Part shown: positions 54,683 to 64,000 of the stretch, piece by piece | Layout of the letters: every line of letters begins with the position of its first letter | Numbering within the stretch: position 1 is the first letter of the stretch | NCBI GenBank assembly: GCA_024998595.1 | Contig: JACOEK010000003.1 | Coordinates: forward strand, 1 to 64,000 | Direction: 5' to 3' | Origin: Nitrospira sp. | GTDB lineage: Bacteria; Nitrospirota; Nitrospiria; Nitrospirales; Nitrospiraceae | DNA length: 64,000 nt | The notes under the pieces: generated by a model | Database searches by the model: none | Told to the model about the DNA's origin: nothing | Seen by the model: only the letters and a program-made list of their open reading frames with translations | Program-made: the position numbers and the translations under genes

Positions 54683-57664
54683 ATGACTCTGGACCCTGCC
54701 CTGCTCGAACCTCGTATTCGCGCCATCGGTGAAGACCTGGCCCGCCGTTCCAGCGGATTATCACCCGGTCTGTTCGATTCCCGCTGGTGGTCGCAGGCGG
54801 CGATCAACCTGGCCATGAAGGATCCTGCATTTAAGGCCCAGTTGTTTCGATTCATCGATGTGTTGCCGTCGCTCAAGGATGATGCGCAAGTGGTGCGTCT
54901 GGCCGAGGAATATTTCGGGGACATGAGCGGCCACCTCTTCGGCGCCCAGTGGGGACTCAAGGCACTCGCTTCTACGAAGCTGGGCGCATCGCTTAGCGGG
55001 AAGGCCATCCGGCATCAGGTCGAACAGATGGCGACCAGCTTCATTGCCGGCGCGTCCATCGAGCAGGCGGTGCCGACGCTCCGAAAGTTATGGGAGGATA
55101 ACCGGGCCTTTTCTGTCGATTTGCTCGGCGAAGCGAGTGTGAACGAACGGGAGGCGGATGCCTACCGAGATCGCTGTGTGACCGCCCTGCGGATACTTGG
55201 CGATGTCTGCCCCACCTGGTCGCCTTCGCCTCTGCTGGAACGGGACCATCTCGGTCCGCTTCCTCGCGTGCAGTTGTCGGTCAAGATTTCAGCACTCTAT
55301 TCGCAACTCGATGCCATTGACCCCGAATCCAGCTATCGCGCTGTGGCGGCTCGTCTGCGGCCGCTCTTGAATCTCGCGGGCACGCTCCCGGCGTCGATCA
55401 TTTTCGATATGGAGCAGGCCGACACGAAGGAGTTGATTCTTTCCAGCTTCATGCGCTTGTTCGAAGAGGAGCCGTACCGCACCTATCCCCATGCGGGCAT
55501 TGCGCTGCAGGCCTATCGCACTGACACCCAGGACGATGTGCGGCGATTACTGGCCTGGACGGCACATCGACAGGTGCCGATCACGATTCGTCTGGTGAAG
55601 GGCGCGTACTGGGATTCCGATGCGACCCGTTATCGCCAGCGCGGGTGGCCGATGCCGCTGTTTGAGCAGAAGTCACAGACCGATGTGAATTATGAATCGC
55701 TCGTTCGCGTCTTGCTGGAGCAGTCGCATCTGATCAGGCCGGCGTTCGGCACGCATAATCTGCGCAGCCTGGCCGTGGTCGAAGCGGTGGCGGAGGCCCT
55801 CAATTTGCCGCAGGCAGCCTGGGAATATCAAATGATCTATGGCATGGCGGAACCGTTTCAGCATGCCATGAACGACCGTGGCCGGCGCCTGCGTCTTTAT
55901 ACGCCGGTCGGTGAACTCTTGCCCGGCATGGCCTATCTCGTCCGGCGATTGTTGGAGAACACCTCCAATGAGTCTTTTTTGCGGAAAGAATATGTAGAGT
56001 CGCAACCGTTGTCGTTGCTGTTATCCCCGCCTGATGGGACCCTGTCTCAACTTGCCGGCTCCGCGCCGGGTGAGCAGCATCCCTCCGAGTCCACCGGACG
56101 CACCGATTTCGTCAATGAACCGGTCGCGGATTTTTCGCGCGCGCCTGTCCGTGCCGCCATGGTCGATGCGATCGATCGTCGACGGAGGCATTTAGGGCAA
56201 CGTCTCGATCTGTCGAAGCTGGCCGTTCATCTTCCGACGGGGCCGGATCTCTCGACCTGTAACCCCAGTCGGCCGGATCAGCTCGTGGCGGTGGTGCAAT
56301 GTTATCAGCCCGCGGATGTCGCGGCGCTCACCAAGGTTGCCGACGCTAATGCAGAGGCATGGAGACGACAGACGGTCGCGGAACGTGTCGCGGTGATGCG
56401 GAAGGCGGCCGCCCTGATGCGGGAGCAACGGTGGGACCTGGCGGCTTGGGAGGTGTTCGAGGAAGGCAAACCCTGGCGGGAGGCTGACGCCGATGTGGCG
56501 GAGTCGATCGATTTCCTGGAGTACTACGCCGGCGAAATGGCGCGGCTTGATCCTCCTCCCCGCTTGGGTCGTTATCCAGGTGAATCAAACGAGGTGTTCT
56601 GGAGTCCGCGAGGCGTGACGGTGGTGATTTCGCCCTGGAATTTCCCCCTGGCGATTCCGACCGGCATGGTGGCGGCGGCCTTGGTCGCAGGCAATCCCGT
56701 CCTGTTCAAGCCTTCGGAACGGTCTTCGGCGTTAGGATTTCAATTGGCGCGGATCATGTTGGACGCCGGTGTGCCGAAGGGGCTACTGCAATATGTTCCT
56801 GGCGGTCCTGAGCTTGGGCGCGAGTTGGTCGCCTCCGCTGCGGTGAACACGATTGCTTTTACCGGATCGAAGGACGTGGGTCTGGGCATCATGCAGGCGG
56901 CTGCGGTCCAGCAGGCGGGGCAACGTTTCGTGAAACGGGTCATCGCCGAGATGGGTGGTAAAAACGCCATCATCGTCGATGAGACGGCTGATCTCGATGA
57001 AGCCGTGACAGGCGTGGTGCAATCCTTCACCGGGTATGCGGGGCAGAAGTGTTCCGCCTGTTCGCGGGTGATTGTGATCGATTCAATTCATGACGCGTTT
57101 CTCGAACGCCTCACCGATGCGGTGCTCAGCCTCCGTATTGGCATGGCCGACGATCCCGCGACTCAAGTGGGTCCGGTGATCGATGGACGAGCGAAACAAC
57201 GCATTCTGGAGTATCTCGAGATCGGGCGGCGTGAAGGGCGAGTGGTGATAGACCGGTCGGCGGAAGGCCCTGGATATTCAGTCGGCCCGGTGGTGATTGC
57301 GGACATTGAATCCGCGCACCGGTTGGCCCAGGAAGAAATTTTCGGTCCGATCCTGGCCGTGATGCGAGCTGCCTCGTTCAAGGAGGCGTTGGACTATGCC
57401 AACGGCACCGCCTACGCGTTGACCGGCGGGCTCTATTCGCGCAGTCCCCGGCATATTGATCGCGCCCGTGAGGCATTTGATGTCGGGAATCTGTACATCA
57501 ATCGCCCGATTACCGGGGCCCTGGTCGGCCGCCAGCCGTTCGGCGGGCACCGGTTATCTGGCGTAGGCGCGAAGGCCGGGGGCGAAGAGTACCTGAAACA
57601 ATTTCTGGTTGCTCGCGTCGTCAGCGAACAAACCCTCCGGCGCGGGTTCGTGCCGACCCTGTAG
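54683..57664 (+). CDS. putA: Bifunctional proline dehydrogenase / glutamate-semialdehyde dehydrogenase PutA
   Basis: 993 residues, the short PutA type without the ribbon-helix-helix DNA-binding domain. The FAD-dependent proline dehydrogenase barrel spans about 60-450 (VQLSVKISALYSQLD, LVKGAYWDSD, FGTHNLRSL, YQMIYGMAE). The aldehyde dehydrogenase part spans about 500-980 with VVISPWNFPLAIPTG, catalytic Glu in AEMGGKNA, catalytic Cys in GYAGQKCSACSR and the EEIFGPIL region. It oxidises proline to glutamate. ATG 54683 has GGGAGA upstream. The last 111 bases overlap a convergent gene. Confidence 0.96.
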   Translation: MTLDPALLEPRIRAIGEDLARRSSGLSPGLFDSRWWSQAAINLAMKDPAFKAQLFRFIDVLPSLKDDAQVVRLAEEYFGDMSGHLFGAQWGLKALASTKLGASLSGKAIRHQVEQMATSFIAGASIEQAVPTLRKLWEDNRAFSVDLLGEASVNEREADAYRDRCVTALRILGDVCPTWSPSPLLERDHLGPLPRVQLSVKISALYSQLDAIDPESSYRAVAARLRPLLNLAGTLPASIIFDMEQADTKELILSSFMRLFEEEPYRTYPHAGIALQAYRTDTQDDVRRLLAWTAHRQVPITIRLVKGAYWDSDATRYRQRGWPMPLFEQKSQTDVNYESLVRVLLEQSHLIRPAFGTHNLRSLAVVEAVAEALNLPQAAWEYQMIYGMAEPFQHAMNDRGRRLRLYTPVGELLPGMAYLVRRLLENTSNESFLRKEYVESQPLSLLLSPPDGTLSQLAGSAPGEQHPSESTGRTDFVNEPVADFSRAPVRAAMVDAIDRRRRHLGQRLDLSKLAVHLPTGPDLSTCNPSRPDQLVAVVQCYQPADVAALTKVADANAEAWRRQTVAERVAVMRKAAALMREQRWDLAAWEVFEEGKPWREADADVAESIDFLEYYAGEMARLDPPPRLGRYPGESNEVFWSPRGVTVVISPWNFPLAIPTGMVAAALVAGNPVLFKPSERSSALGFQLARIMLDAGVPKGLLQYVPGGPELGRELVASAAVNTIAFTGSKDVGLGIMQAAAVQQAGQRFVKRVIAEMGGKNAIIVDETADLDEAVTGVVQSFTGYAGQKCSACSRVIVIDSIHDAFLERLTDAVLSLRIGMADDPATQVGPVIDGRAKQRILEYLEIGRREGRVVIDRSAEGPGYSVGPVVIADIESAHRLAQEEIFGPILAVMRAASFKEALDYANGTAYALTGGLYSRSPRHIDRAREAFDVGNLYINRPITGALVGRQPFGGHRLSGVGAKAGGEEYLKQFLVARVVSEQTLRRGFVPTL

Positions 57665-58459
57665 GCCTGGGGCCGACTTCACGCTGACCTCTTCGAGCTC
57701 TTCCGTGATGTCGGTGATGTTTCCGCGGTCGTCCTTGAGCGCAGCTAATTCCTGCCGTTCGATATACTTGACCAGTCCCACGCCTTTGGCGAACCAGGCC
57801 GTCATCACATCAGTCCCGACCGCCGTCCGATCGACGGAAGAGAGCCGGATCTTCAGCGTCATTTTCGCTTCGACGCGCACCGCATCGGGATAGGTTCCTG
57901 CCGGAACGGTGATCGATTCCTGGCCGAGCACCGTTGAAAGCCCCTCTACGTCGACCTTTTCGTTCGTCCCGTCCCCGTCGATATCACTGCCAAAGTCGAT
58001 ATCGGTGCGGTTGAACTGCTGAAACGATTGGGCGACCTTCATCGGGAAGCGAATGATCTGGTAGGGCGTCAATTGTTTCTCAAGCGGTGTTCCCGGTTCG
58101 GAACCGTAATACACCACCCCGGCTGCGTCGCGACGGTAGAAACTATCGGAGGGACCATGGTTGCCGGGATTGGTATCGTGAAAGACGGTGACGACCAGGC
58201 CGCCCTTCAGAGTACGGGTTCCGGTCACCGAGGACACGTTGCTAAAATATTTATTCTCGATCGTCTGCAGGGGCCCTTCCGAAATCTGCCCGCGATATTG
58301 CCAGCGCGTGCCGATGGTGTCCGGGAAGTAGTCTGCGGATTGGGCGATGGCTTGCCCGGATTCGGTGGCAGAGGCCCGGTCCTGTCCAATGGGGATGGCC
58401 GTGGCTCCGAAAATGCCCATGGCGATCAGAGTTGAGCGAATCAGGTTCTGAGCAATCAC
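57554..58459 (-). CDS. Exported protein of unknown function
   Basis: 301 residues. Signal peptide (STLIAMGIFGATAIPIG) and mature part starting SADYFPDTIGTRWQYRGQ, a sequence style common in periplasmic beta-sheet proteins that bind calcium or carbohydrate (note DFGSDIDGDGTNEKVD, an acidic calcium-like loop at about 170-185). Family unnamed by me. The last 37 residues are encoded opposite the end of putA and look non-conserved in style, so the true gene may have lost an earlier stop. ATG 58459. Confidence 0.65.
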   Translation of the reverse strand: MIAQNLIRSTLIAMGIFGATAIPIGQDRASATESGQAIAQSADYFPDTIGTRWQYRGQISEGPLQTIENKYFSNVSSVTGTRTLKGGLVVTVFHDTNPGNHGPSDSFYRRDAAGVVYYGSEPGTPLEKQLTPYQIIRFPMKVAQSFQQFNRTDIDFGSDIDGDGTNEKVDVEGLSTVLGQESITVPAGTYPDAVRVEAKMTLKIRLSSVDRTAVGTDVMTAWFAKGVGLVKYIERQELAALKDDRGNITDITEELEEVSVKSAPGLQGRHEPAPEGLFADDASNQKLFQVLFAPGLRAYAR

Positions 58460-58564
58460 AGCGATCCTCCAGTCAAAAAATCACGGTACCATACCAGAAC
58501 TTCCGCGGCAAGCCAGCTCCTGCCGCCTTGCCTTCTCTTCGTGCGGCTCGCATAATCGCTCGCC

Positions 58565-59323
58565 GTGAACCCCGAACTCCAGGTATCAGACCATTCTACT
58601 GGCGAACTCCGGACGGTATTGGTCACCGGCGGATCCGGCGGGATCGGCGGCGCTCTCTGCCTGGCCTTTGCCCGCGCCGGCTTTTGGGTCGGCGTACACT
58701 ATTGTGGACACAAAGAGTCGGCCGAGAAGACGCTAGCCGAGCTCTCCGTAGAGGGGGGGAAGGGGGCAATCTACCAAGCGGACATCCGATCTCGCGTGGA
58801 GATTCAGTCGATGATCGATGCCGTACAGAAACGGCAGGGCCGCCTCGATGTACTCGTGTGCAATGCCGGTGTCGCGTCGAGCCATCTCGTGGTGCGATGT
58901 CCGGAAGACGAGTGGCAGCGCATGATCGACACCAACCTGACCGGAACTTATCGATGCCTGACGGCGGCGGCGGCGGTCATGATGACGCAGGGCGGCGGAT
59001 CCATGATGGTCATCGGATCTTATGCCGGATTGCATGGAATGAACGGCCAAGCTGCCTATGCGGCCTCTAAGGCGGGCCAGGTGGGGCTCGTGCAGACAGC
59101 GGCCCGTGAATGGGGGCCACACAATATCCGCGTGAATCTGGTCTGCCCTGGGTGGCACCCGACGGCGCTGGCCGGTGATGCGTACCCTTCCTCCGACCAG
59201 CTGAGTGACCATGTGCTGGGGAATGTGTCGAATCTGGAGGACGTGAGCCGCACGATCTGTCACCTCGCCCAACTCCCGGGCTTGTCGGGACAATTGATGA
59301 ATTTGGACAGCCGGATTTTCTGA
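58565..59323 (+). CDS. Short-chain dehydrogenase/reductase (FabG-like)
   Basis: 252 residues. The Rossmann glycine motif is TGGSGGIGG, NAG lies in LVCNAGVASS, and the catalytic Ser/Tyr/Lys are in GSYAG and YAASK, so it is a catalytic classical SDR. The GTG start at 58565 has no strong ribosome site. It is 7 bases upstream of bioD and thus likely co-transcribed; an acyl-ACP reductase role in biotin precursor or fatty-acid synthesis would fit but is unproven. Confidence 0.9.
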   Translation: MNPELQVSDHSTGELRTVLVTGGSGGIGGALCLAFARAGFWVGVHYCGHKESAEKTLAELSVEGGKGAIYQADIRSRVEIQSMIDAVQKRQGRLDVLVCNAGVASSHLVVRCPEDEWQRMIDTNLTGTYRCLTAAAAVMMTQGGGSMMVIGSYAGLHGMNGQAAYAASKAGQVGLVQTAAREWGPHNIRVNLVCPGWHPTALAGDAYPSSDQLSDHVLGNVSNLEDVSRTICHLAQLPGLSGQLMNLDSRIF

Positions 59324-59330
59324 GAGGCTC

Positions 59331-60098
59331 ATGGGCTCTGGAGACGCAACAGGGATGACTCACACGCCAGGCGTATGTGTGACGGGTACAGATACGGGTG
59401 TCGGCAAGACGTTCGTGTCCGCCGCACTGGTCCGTAGGCTGGTGCAGTTGGGCTGTTCAGTCGGCGTGATGAAACCGGTTGAAACCGGTGTGGACTCGGA
59501 CACGTCGAATCACAGCGACGCCGCTCGGTTGATGGCGGTGGCCGGGGTGAAGGATTCGCTCGATCTTGTGTCGCCCTACCGTTTTCCCGCGCCCTTGGCC
59601 CCGTTTTCTGCCGCTTCGGCGCAAGGGCAGGTGATCGAGCTCAGTGAGATTCTACATCGGTACGAGCAGTTGGCCGCGCGTTATCCTTGCGTCCTGGTCG
59701 AAGGCGCGGGCGGCCTCCTCGTGCCGATGGATAGCCAATGGGATATGAGTGATCTGGTCAGCCGTCTCGGGCTTCCCGTCGTGCTGGTGGGGCGAGTCGG
59801 CCTTGGTGGGATCAACCATGCGCTCCTGACATTGGAGGCGCTCGAGCGTCGAAAGATTTCAGTCGTTGCGCTGCTGTTGAACGAAACGGCGGCTCCCGTC
59901 GGCTCCATGCAACAGGAGCAACAGGCATCCACCGTGGCGTTGTTGCGCGAGCGGGTTTCGGTGCCCCTGCTCGGTCCGCTACCCTATCAGTCGCATGTGG
60001 ATTGTGCTTGGACTGATGCCGTGGAAATGGCTGCCGGCAGTCTTCCGATCGGCCGTTTGGCCGACATGGTCATGGCCATGGTTGCTGGAAGGGCTTGA
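59331..60098 (+). CDS. bioD: Dethiobiotin synthetase
   Basis: 255 residues. BioD closes the ureido ring of dethiobiotin from DAPA, CO2 and ATP. The P-loop GTDTGVGKTF (near 19-28), KPVETGV, and the EGAGGLLVP region are clear. It is consistent with the biotin-dependent carboxylase genes (accBC) encoded on the opposite strand nearby. The start at 59331 has GAGAGG upstream, with ATG 59355 as an alternative. Its last 29 bases overlap the convergent thiE gene. Confidence 0.95.
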   Translation: MGSGDATGMTHTPGVCVTGTDTGVGKTFVSAALVRRLVQLGCSVGVMKPVETGVDSDTSNHSDAARLMAVAGVKDSLDLVSPYRFPAPLAPFSAASAQGQVIELSEILHRYEQLAARYPCVLVEGAGGLLVPMDSQWDMSDLVSRLGLPVVLVGRVGLGGINHALLTLEALERRKISVVALLLNETAAPVGSMQQEQQASTVALLRERVSVPLLGPLPYQSHVDCAWTDAVEMAAGSLPIGRLADMVMAMVAGRA

Positions 60099-60708
60099 TC
60101 GCTCGCTCCAGATCAGGGGCCTTGAGAACTGCCGAAATCACCGCTACTCCATTCGCCCCTGCCGCCATGAGTTCCGCGACATGCTGAGAGGCAATACCCC
60201 CGATGGCAAAGATCGGCAAGGTAGTGATTGCGCGGGCCGCGCGTAATCCTTCGACGCCCACAATCGGATCATGATCGGCCTTCGTGGCCGTACTGAAAAT
60301 CGGCCCGAATCCGATGTAGTCCGGTTGCAGGGCGACCGCCTCACTCACCTGCTCAAGATTGTGGGTCGACAGTCCGATGATTTTTTCCGGACCTAAGAGT
60401 TGCCGGGCATCGGCCAGGGGCAGGTCCTCCTGTCCCAGATGCACCCCGTCGGCCTTCACGGCTAGTGCCAGGTCGCAACGATCGTTAATGAGCAGCATTG
60501 CCCCGACGTCGGTCGCCGCCTGACGCAGTGCGAGCGCTTGCGCATAGGCTTCTTTCATCGTCGCCTGTTTGTCGCGGTATTGAAACAGGCGTACTCCTGC
60601 TGCCGCGGCTACCCGCAGCACGTCAGTGAGCGGGCGCTCCGGCCTGACGGTCGGATCGAGGATGAGATACAGCCCTCTGAGACTGGGGTGTCGAGCGGAC
60701 TGAGACGT
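60070..60708 (-). CDS. thiE: Thiamine-phosphate synthase with a predicted non-standard start
   Basis: About 212 residues. ThiE joins HMP pyrophosphate and thiazole phosphate. Conserved parts are FQYRDK, LLINDRCDLA, GVHLGQEDLP, GLSTHN, DYIGFGPIF and AIGGIASQHV. The first ATG/GTG/TTG in frame is GTG 60621, which would remove the conserved first strand (LYLILDP, encoded upstream in the same frame). No normal start codon lies between there and the accC stop at 60736. An ACG at 60708 has AGGGAG 6 bases upstream and is the best candidate; the alternative is a sequence error. It is the last gene of the aroQ-efp-accBC unit. Confidence 0.82.
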   Translation of the reverse strand, partial: TSQSARHPSLRGLYLILDPTVRPERPLTDVLRVAAAAGVRLFQYRDKQATMKEAYAQALALRQAATDVGAMLLINDRCDLALAVKADGVHLGQEDLPLADARQLLGPEKIIGLSTHNLEQVSEAVALQPDYIGFGPIFSTATKADHDPIVGVEGLRAARAITTLPIFAIGGIASQHVAELMAAGANGVAVISAVLKAPDLERAIKPFQQPWP

Positions 60709-60735
60709 GGCGCGCTCCCTGGTATCGTAGACTGG

Positions 60736-62085
60736 TTACGCAGACTGGCCGGCAAGAAAGCGGTCGAGGAACGTCGTGGAGACATGCCCTTTTTGGAAAT
60801 CAGGGTCGTTGAAAATCTTCCGGTGGAGCGGGATCGTGGTTTTAATCCCTTCGATGACGAACTCGTCCAGCGCACGGCGCATACGGGCCATCGCTTCCTG
60901 ACGGTCGCGCCCATGGGTAATCAATTTGGCGATCAGGGAGTCGTAATAGGGGACCACAATCGCGTTCGGTTCCATGGCTGAATCGACGCGGATGCCCATG
61001 CCACCAGGGGCTGAGTATTTGGTGATCTGTCCCGGGCACGGCGTGAATTTTTCGGGGTCTTCGGCGTTGATCCGGCATTCGAAACTGTGCCCGTTCAGTT
61101 TAATGTCAGGTTGCTTGAACGACAGAGGCAGTCCCGACGCGATGCGAATTTGTTCTTTCACGAGATCGATGCCGGTCACCATTTCCGTAATCGGGTGTTC
61201 GACCTGGATGCGCGTGTTCACTTCCATGAAGAAAAAATTCCGGTCTTTATCGAGCAGGAATTCAACCGTACCGACATTGCAGTATCGAATGGCTTTGACG
61301 GCTTCGACGGCTGTCCGGCCGATTTCGCGCCGCAGCCGTTCGTCGATAGCCGGGGACGGAGTTTCTTCCACGAGTTTCTGGTGGCGCCGTTGGATCGAGC
61401 AATCGCGTTCACCGAGATGAACGACATGACCGCGGTTGTCCGCCACGATCTGCACTTCGATATGCCGGGGTTCGAGAAAATACCGTTCGAGGTACACGCC
61501 GTCATGACCGAAGGTGGACTTGGCCTCCGCCTGCGCCGCTTGGAAGGCCCGGGCCAATTCTTCGGGCTTGTTTACGACGCGCATCCCGCGCCCGCCGCCC
61601 CCGGCCGACGCTTTGATGATTACCGGGAACCCGATGGTTTTGGCGGCCTCCTGCGCGTCCTGTTCGCTCCGCAGCTCGCCGGGACTGCCGGGCGTGACCG
61701 GGAGGCCTTTCTTCGCCACGACTTCACGCGCTTTGGATTTGTCGCCCATCAAGGCGATGTTTTCCGAAGTGGGCCCGATGAACTTGACGCCAATCGACTC
61801 GCAGACTTCAGCGAAGTGTGCATTTTCTGACAGAAAGCCATAGCCGGGATGAATGGCGTCGGCGCCGGTGACCTCGGCTGCGCTGAGGACATTCGGAATG
61901 TTGCGATAGCTGAGGGCGGCTTCAGGAGGGCCCACGCAGACATGTTCATCCGCGGCCCGCACATGCAGGCTTGCGGCATCAGCCTCGGAATGAATCGCCA
62001 CCGTCTTAATGCCGAGCTCTTTACAGGCCCGGATAACCCGCAGGGCGATCTCTCCGCGATTGGCAACCAATACTTTTTTAAACAC
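60736..62085 (-). CDS. accC: Acetyl-CoA carboxylase biotin carboxylase subunit
   Basis: 449-residue ATP-grasp enzyme that carboxylates biotin on AccB, the first step of fatty-acid synthesis. [17 protein letters not shown] at the start, [14 protein letters not shown] (glycine-rich ATP loop) and [14 protein letters not shown] are all standard; length is normal. It is 172 bases downstream of accB, and the gap has no strong terminator or promoter that I can recognise. Confidence 0.98.
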   Translation of the reverse strand: MFKKVLVANRGEIALRVIRACKELGIKTVAIHSEADAASLHVRAADEHVCVGPPEAALSYRNIPNVLSAAEVTGADAIHPGYGFLSENAHFAEVCESIGVKFIGPTSENIALMGDKSKAREVVAKKGLPVTPGSPGELRSEQDAQEAAKTIGFPVIIKASAGGGGRGMRVVNKPEELARAFQAAQAEAKSTFGHDGVYLERYFLEPRHIEVQIVADNRGHVVHLGERDCSIQRRHQKLVEETPSPAIDERLRREIGRTAVEAVKAIRYCNVGTVEFLLDKDRNFFFMEVNTRIQVEHPITEMVTGIDLVKEQIRIASGLPLSFKQPDIKLNGHSFECRINAEDPEKFTPCPGQITKYSAPGGMGIRVDSAMEPNAIVVPYYDSLIAKLITHGRDRQEAMARMRRALDEFVIEGIKTTIPLHRKIFNDPDFQKGHVSTTFLDRFLAGQSA

Positions 62086-62257
62086 GAGATACTCCGATGC
62101 GAGCCTTGCTGTGCGTCTGCATTAGTCTGCCGTTGTCCATAGCGCTCGTCCAGCCCCTACAATGATCATTGCCGGTCGGCGTCCGCCGGTGGAATAGGCG
62201 TCATGAGGCTGGTGCGTCCAGGACGGGTCTCGTCACGAATCCCCATGACCTCTGCGG

Positions 62258-62836
62258 CTAGGGCGTGGCGCTGGGGTCTATCAAGAAGAGCGGTTGTCCA
62301 TATTCGACGGGCTTGGTGCTTTCCGCCAGAATTTTGGTGATGCGTCCGTCGGCTTCCGACTCAATTTCGTTCATGAGCTTCATCGCTTCGACGATGCACA
62401 ACACCTGGCCCTTCTTCACGTAGTCCCCTTCCTCCACATACGGGTCTGCGTCAGGCGAGGGCGAGCGGTAGAAGGTGCCGACGATCGGTGACGTAATCGT
62501 CACCTGGCCGTCCGTCTCTGCCGAGGGGCGGGTTTGTGCCGTTGGCGCCGCGCCGGGCGTCGATGATTGGGTGTGGACGGCTTCCACGGTGTGCGTCGTC
62601 GTAGCGCGCACGGGCGGCTCATGCCGGATCCGGATCCGCATGCCGCTGCGCTCGATTTCCAATTCGGTCAGATGATTTCGCTTCAGAAGATCGGCCAGTT
62701 GCTGAATCTGCGCGGCCTGGTCGGAATTCAAAATCATCTGGTCGGCCGCAGCCGTTCGAGGCGCATATGCGCTCGGTAACACAATGGGTTTCCCGGCAGC
62801 CCGGCTTTTTCCGGTCTTTTTACGTGATGAGCTCAA
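62258..62836 (-). CDS. accB: Acetyl-CoA carboxylase biotin carboxyl carrier protein
   Basis: 192 residues. The C-terminal biotinyl domain carries EAMKLMN with the biotin Lys. Between residues 70-110 is an Ala/Thr/Pro-rich flexible linker, and residues 38-70 form the AccC-binding segment. The N-terminus ([12 protein letters not shown]...) is longer than in E. coli AccB, and a start at ATG 62734 (MILNSDQ) is possible. However the start at 62836 overlaps the efp stop by 4 bases (ATGA), which favours it. Confidence 0.95.
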   Translation of the reverse strand: MSSSRKKTGKSRAAGKPIVLPSAYAPRTAAADQMILNSDQAAQIQQLADLLKRNHLTELEIERSGMRIRIRHEPPVRATTTHTVEAVHTQSSTPGAAPTAQTRPSAETDGQVTITSPIVGTFYRSPSPDADPYVEEGDYVKKGQVLCIVEAMKLMNEIESEADGRITKILAESTKPVEYGQPLFLIDPSATP

Positions 62837-63393
62837 CGCACGCGCTCCACAAATTCACGGGTTCTGGTATCGATGCGAATGACTTCCCCGATTTCCAGAT
62901 AGAGAGGCACCTTGATCGTGGCGCCGGTTTCCACAATGACCGGTTTACTGCCGCCGGAGGCCGTATCGCCGCGCACGCCCGGTTCGCCGTCGACGACCTT
63001 CAGTTCGATGAAGTTGGGCAGGAGGACGGTGATGGGGCGGTGCTCATAGATGAGAATCTTGGCGATCATGTTTTCTTTGAGCAGATCGGCATTGCTGCCC
63101 AGCTGACTCTTTTCGTACGTCGACTGCTCATACGTTTCCGTATCCATGAAGGTATAAGAGTCGTTCGTGGCATAGAGGAACTGCATGTCGCATTCTTCGA
63201 TCTGGGGTGTGTCGAATTTTTCCCCGGAGCGAAACGTCCGGTCGAGCACATTGCCGGAAAGATAGCTCTTCAGCTTCGTCCGCACGAATGCTCCGCCCTT
63301 GCCGGGTTTGACGTGTTGAAATTCCACGATATAAAAGGGTTGTCCCTCTACCATTAATGGGCTGCCGTTCCGGAACTCTGCGGTCGAAATCAC
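62833..63393 (-). CDS. efp: Translation elongation factor P
   Basis: 186-residue EF-P, which rescues ribosomes at polyproline stretches. The three beta-barrel domains are present, and the tip loop reads PGKGGAF with Lys32 as the modifiable residue. This Lys is usually beta-lysylated or otherwise modified; no modification enzyme gene is in the window. It is 25 bases downstream of aroQ and overlaps accB, a gene order (aroQ-efp-accB-accC) that recurs widely in bacteria. Confidence 0.97.
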   Translation of the reverse strand: MISTAEFRNGSPLMVEGQPFYIVEFQHVKPGKGGAFVRTKLKSYLSGNVLDRTFRSGEKFDTPQIEECDMQFLYATNDSYTFMDTETYEQSTYEKSQLGSNADLLKENMIAKILIYEHRPITVLLPNFIELKVVDGEPGVRGDTASGGSKPVIVETGATIKVPLYLEIGEVIRIDTRTREFVERVR

Positions 63394-63418
63394 AACAACT
63401 CTCCTTGGTGCAACAAGT

Positions 63419-63913
63419 TCAGCGGCGCAAGGCCGCGGGTTTTCTTCTGACGTTTCGCGGACGCGAGGGTGTGGTCTTGGACGCCAGATGCGTGGTCAAG
63501 GCCTCCAACGCCAGCAAGTATCCGGTCGGGCCGAAACCGGCAATCTGGCCCAATGCGACTCCCGCGATGAAGGAGTGATGGCGAAACTCCTCCCGCTGAT
63601 GGATGTTCGACAGGTGGACTTCGACCGTCGGCAGGGCCACGGCGGCAATCGCATCACGTATTGCAATGCTCGTATGCGTGTATGCGGCCGGATTGATGAT
63701 GATCCCGTCGAAATGTCCCCTGGCGTTTTGAATCCAGGTGACCAACTCCCCTTCTATATTGGACTGCTTGGTTTGTACCGCAATCCCCAGGTCGGCGCTC
63801 CGGCGGGTAATGGACTTGTCGATGTCGGGTAAGGACACCTGCCCATAGACGGAGGGTTCCCTCGTCCCCAGGAGATTGAGATTGGGACCATGAAGCACAA
63901 GTAGCCGCAGCAT
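63419..63913 (-). CDS. aroQ: 3-dehydroquinate dehydratase, type II
   Basis: 164 residues. Type II dehydroquinase dehydrates 3-dehydroquinate in the shikimate pathway. [16 protein letters not shown] at the start carries the active-site loop (Asn, Arg, Tyr); [30 protein letters not shown] and [18 protein letters not shown] complete the signature. The ATG at 63913 gives the family-like N-terminus; the frame is open to 63940. The C-terminus is extended by a basic tail ([14 protein letters not shown]). First gene of the unit within the window. Confidence 0.96.
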   Translation of the reverse strand: MLRLLVLHGPNLNLLGTREPSVYGQVSLPDIDKSITRRSADLGIAVQTKQSNIEGELVTWIQNARGHFDGIIINPAAYTHTSIAIRDAIAAVALPTVEVHLSNIHQREEFRHHSFIAGVALGQIAGFGPTGYLLALEALTTHLASKTTPSRPRNVRRKPAALRR

Positions 63914-64000
63914 GTGTCTGTCGCGCGCCTCGGTTAGCACTAGGCTGCAATGGATAGGGATGCCAGCAGCGGCGGCATTCTAACAGGCTGTCAGGGGTGG

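Overview
The window is high-GC bacterial chromosome, densely coding, with no rRNA or tRNA gene, CRISPR array, phage or transposase that I could see. The gene set suggests a Nitrospira-type nitrite oxidiser (phylum Nitrospirota). The main reasons are a periplasmic copper nitrite reductase (NirK) beside a Crp/Fnr regulator, a quinone-linked succinate/fumarate-type Fe-S subunit with an HdrB-like CCG protein encoded elsewhere, several lone c-type and copper-type periplasmic proteins, and an intergenic palindromic repeat family that I associate with Nitrospira genomes. The genus is an inference; no marker gene here proves it.

Layout. Positions 445-11861 (minus strand) form a pyrimidine-biosynthesis transcription unit, pyrR-pyrB-pyrC-DUF4149-carA-sppA-M48 protease-carB-greA-SAM hydrolase. 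It is read from a near-consensus promoter through a well-formed PyrR attenuator (11862-11969). Positions 12166-18855 (plus) hold transketolase, the Crp/Fnr regulator, nirK, and a run of periplasmic or outer-membrane genes: an HMA-like protein, a beta-barrel, an orphan solute-binding lipoprotein and a haem DUF3365 protein. Positions 18858-28360 contain the HdrB-like/cupin pair, an HDOD protein with SthA-type transhydrogenase, a TPR/2OG-oxygenase fusion, and a c-di-GMP group (REC-PAS-GGDEF-EAL, a membrane sensor-like protein, PilZ). Positions 28446-36034 hold RtcB/archease RNA repair, SdhB, an M24 peptidase and a large AsmA-like protein. Positions 36252-41145 hold an MFS transporter, Nudix, a standalone ComEC-like metallo-beta-lactamase protein, a cyclophilin and a BamE-like lipoprotein.

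Positions 41418-49777 (minus) are the most unusual stretch. They encode a Memo-family protein and seven genes for a predicted membrane assembly: three integral or anchored membrane proteins, a DUF6754-like FnIII/TM protein, a barrel-sandwich/KOW-like protein, a GlmL/MutL-type ASKHA ATPase with no mutase nearby, and a small helical protein. Several of these overlap by the 4-base ATGA arrangement. I know no established function for the set.

Positions 49877-54392 hold small hypothetical genes, a Rieske ferredoxin, Mrp/ApbC, an acyl desaturase and an HD-domain protein. Positions 54683-60098 hold bifunctional PutA, a secreted hypothetical, an SDR and BioD. Positions 60070-63913 (minus) carry aroQ-efp-accB-accC-thiE, where thiE appears to lack a normal start codon.

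Working together, the pyr unit responds to UMP/PRPP through PyrR. The Crp/Fnr protein probably controls nirK through a palindrome centred 41.5 bp before a predicted start site. The accBC-efp-aroQ unit and bioD supply fatty-acid and biotin-dependent functions. At least five copies of the palindromic repeat family sit between genes at 39884, 41151, 41304, 47369 and 52645.
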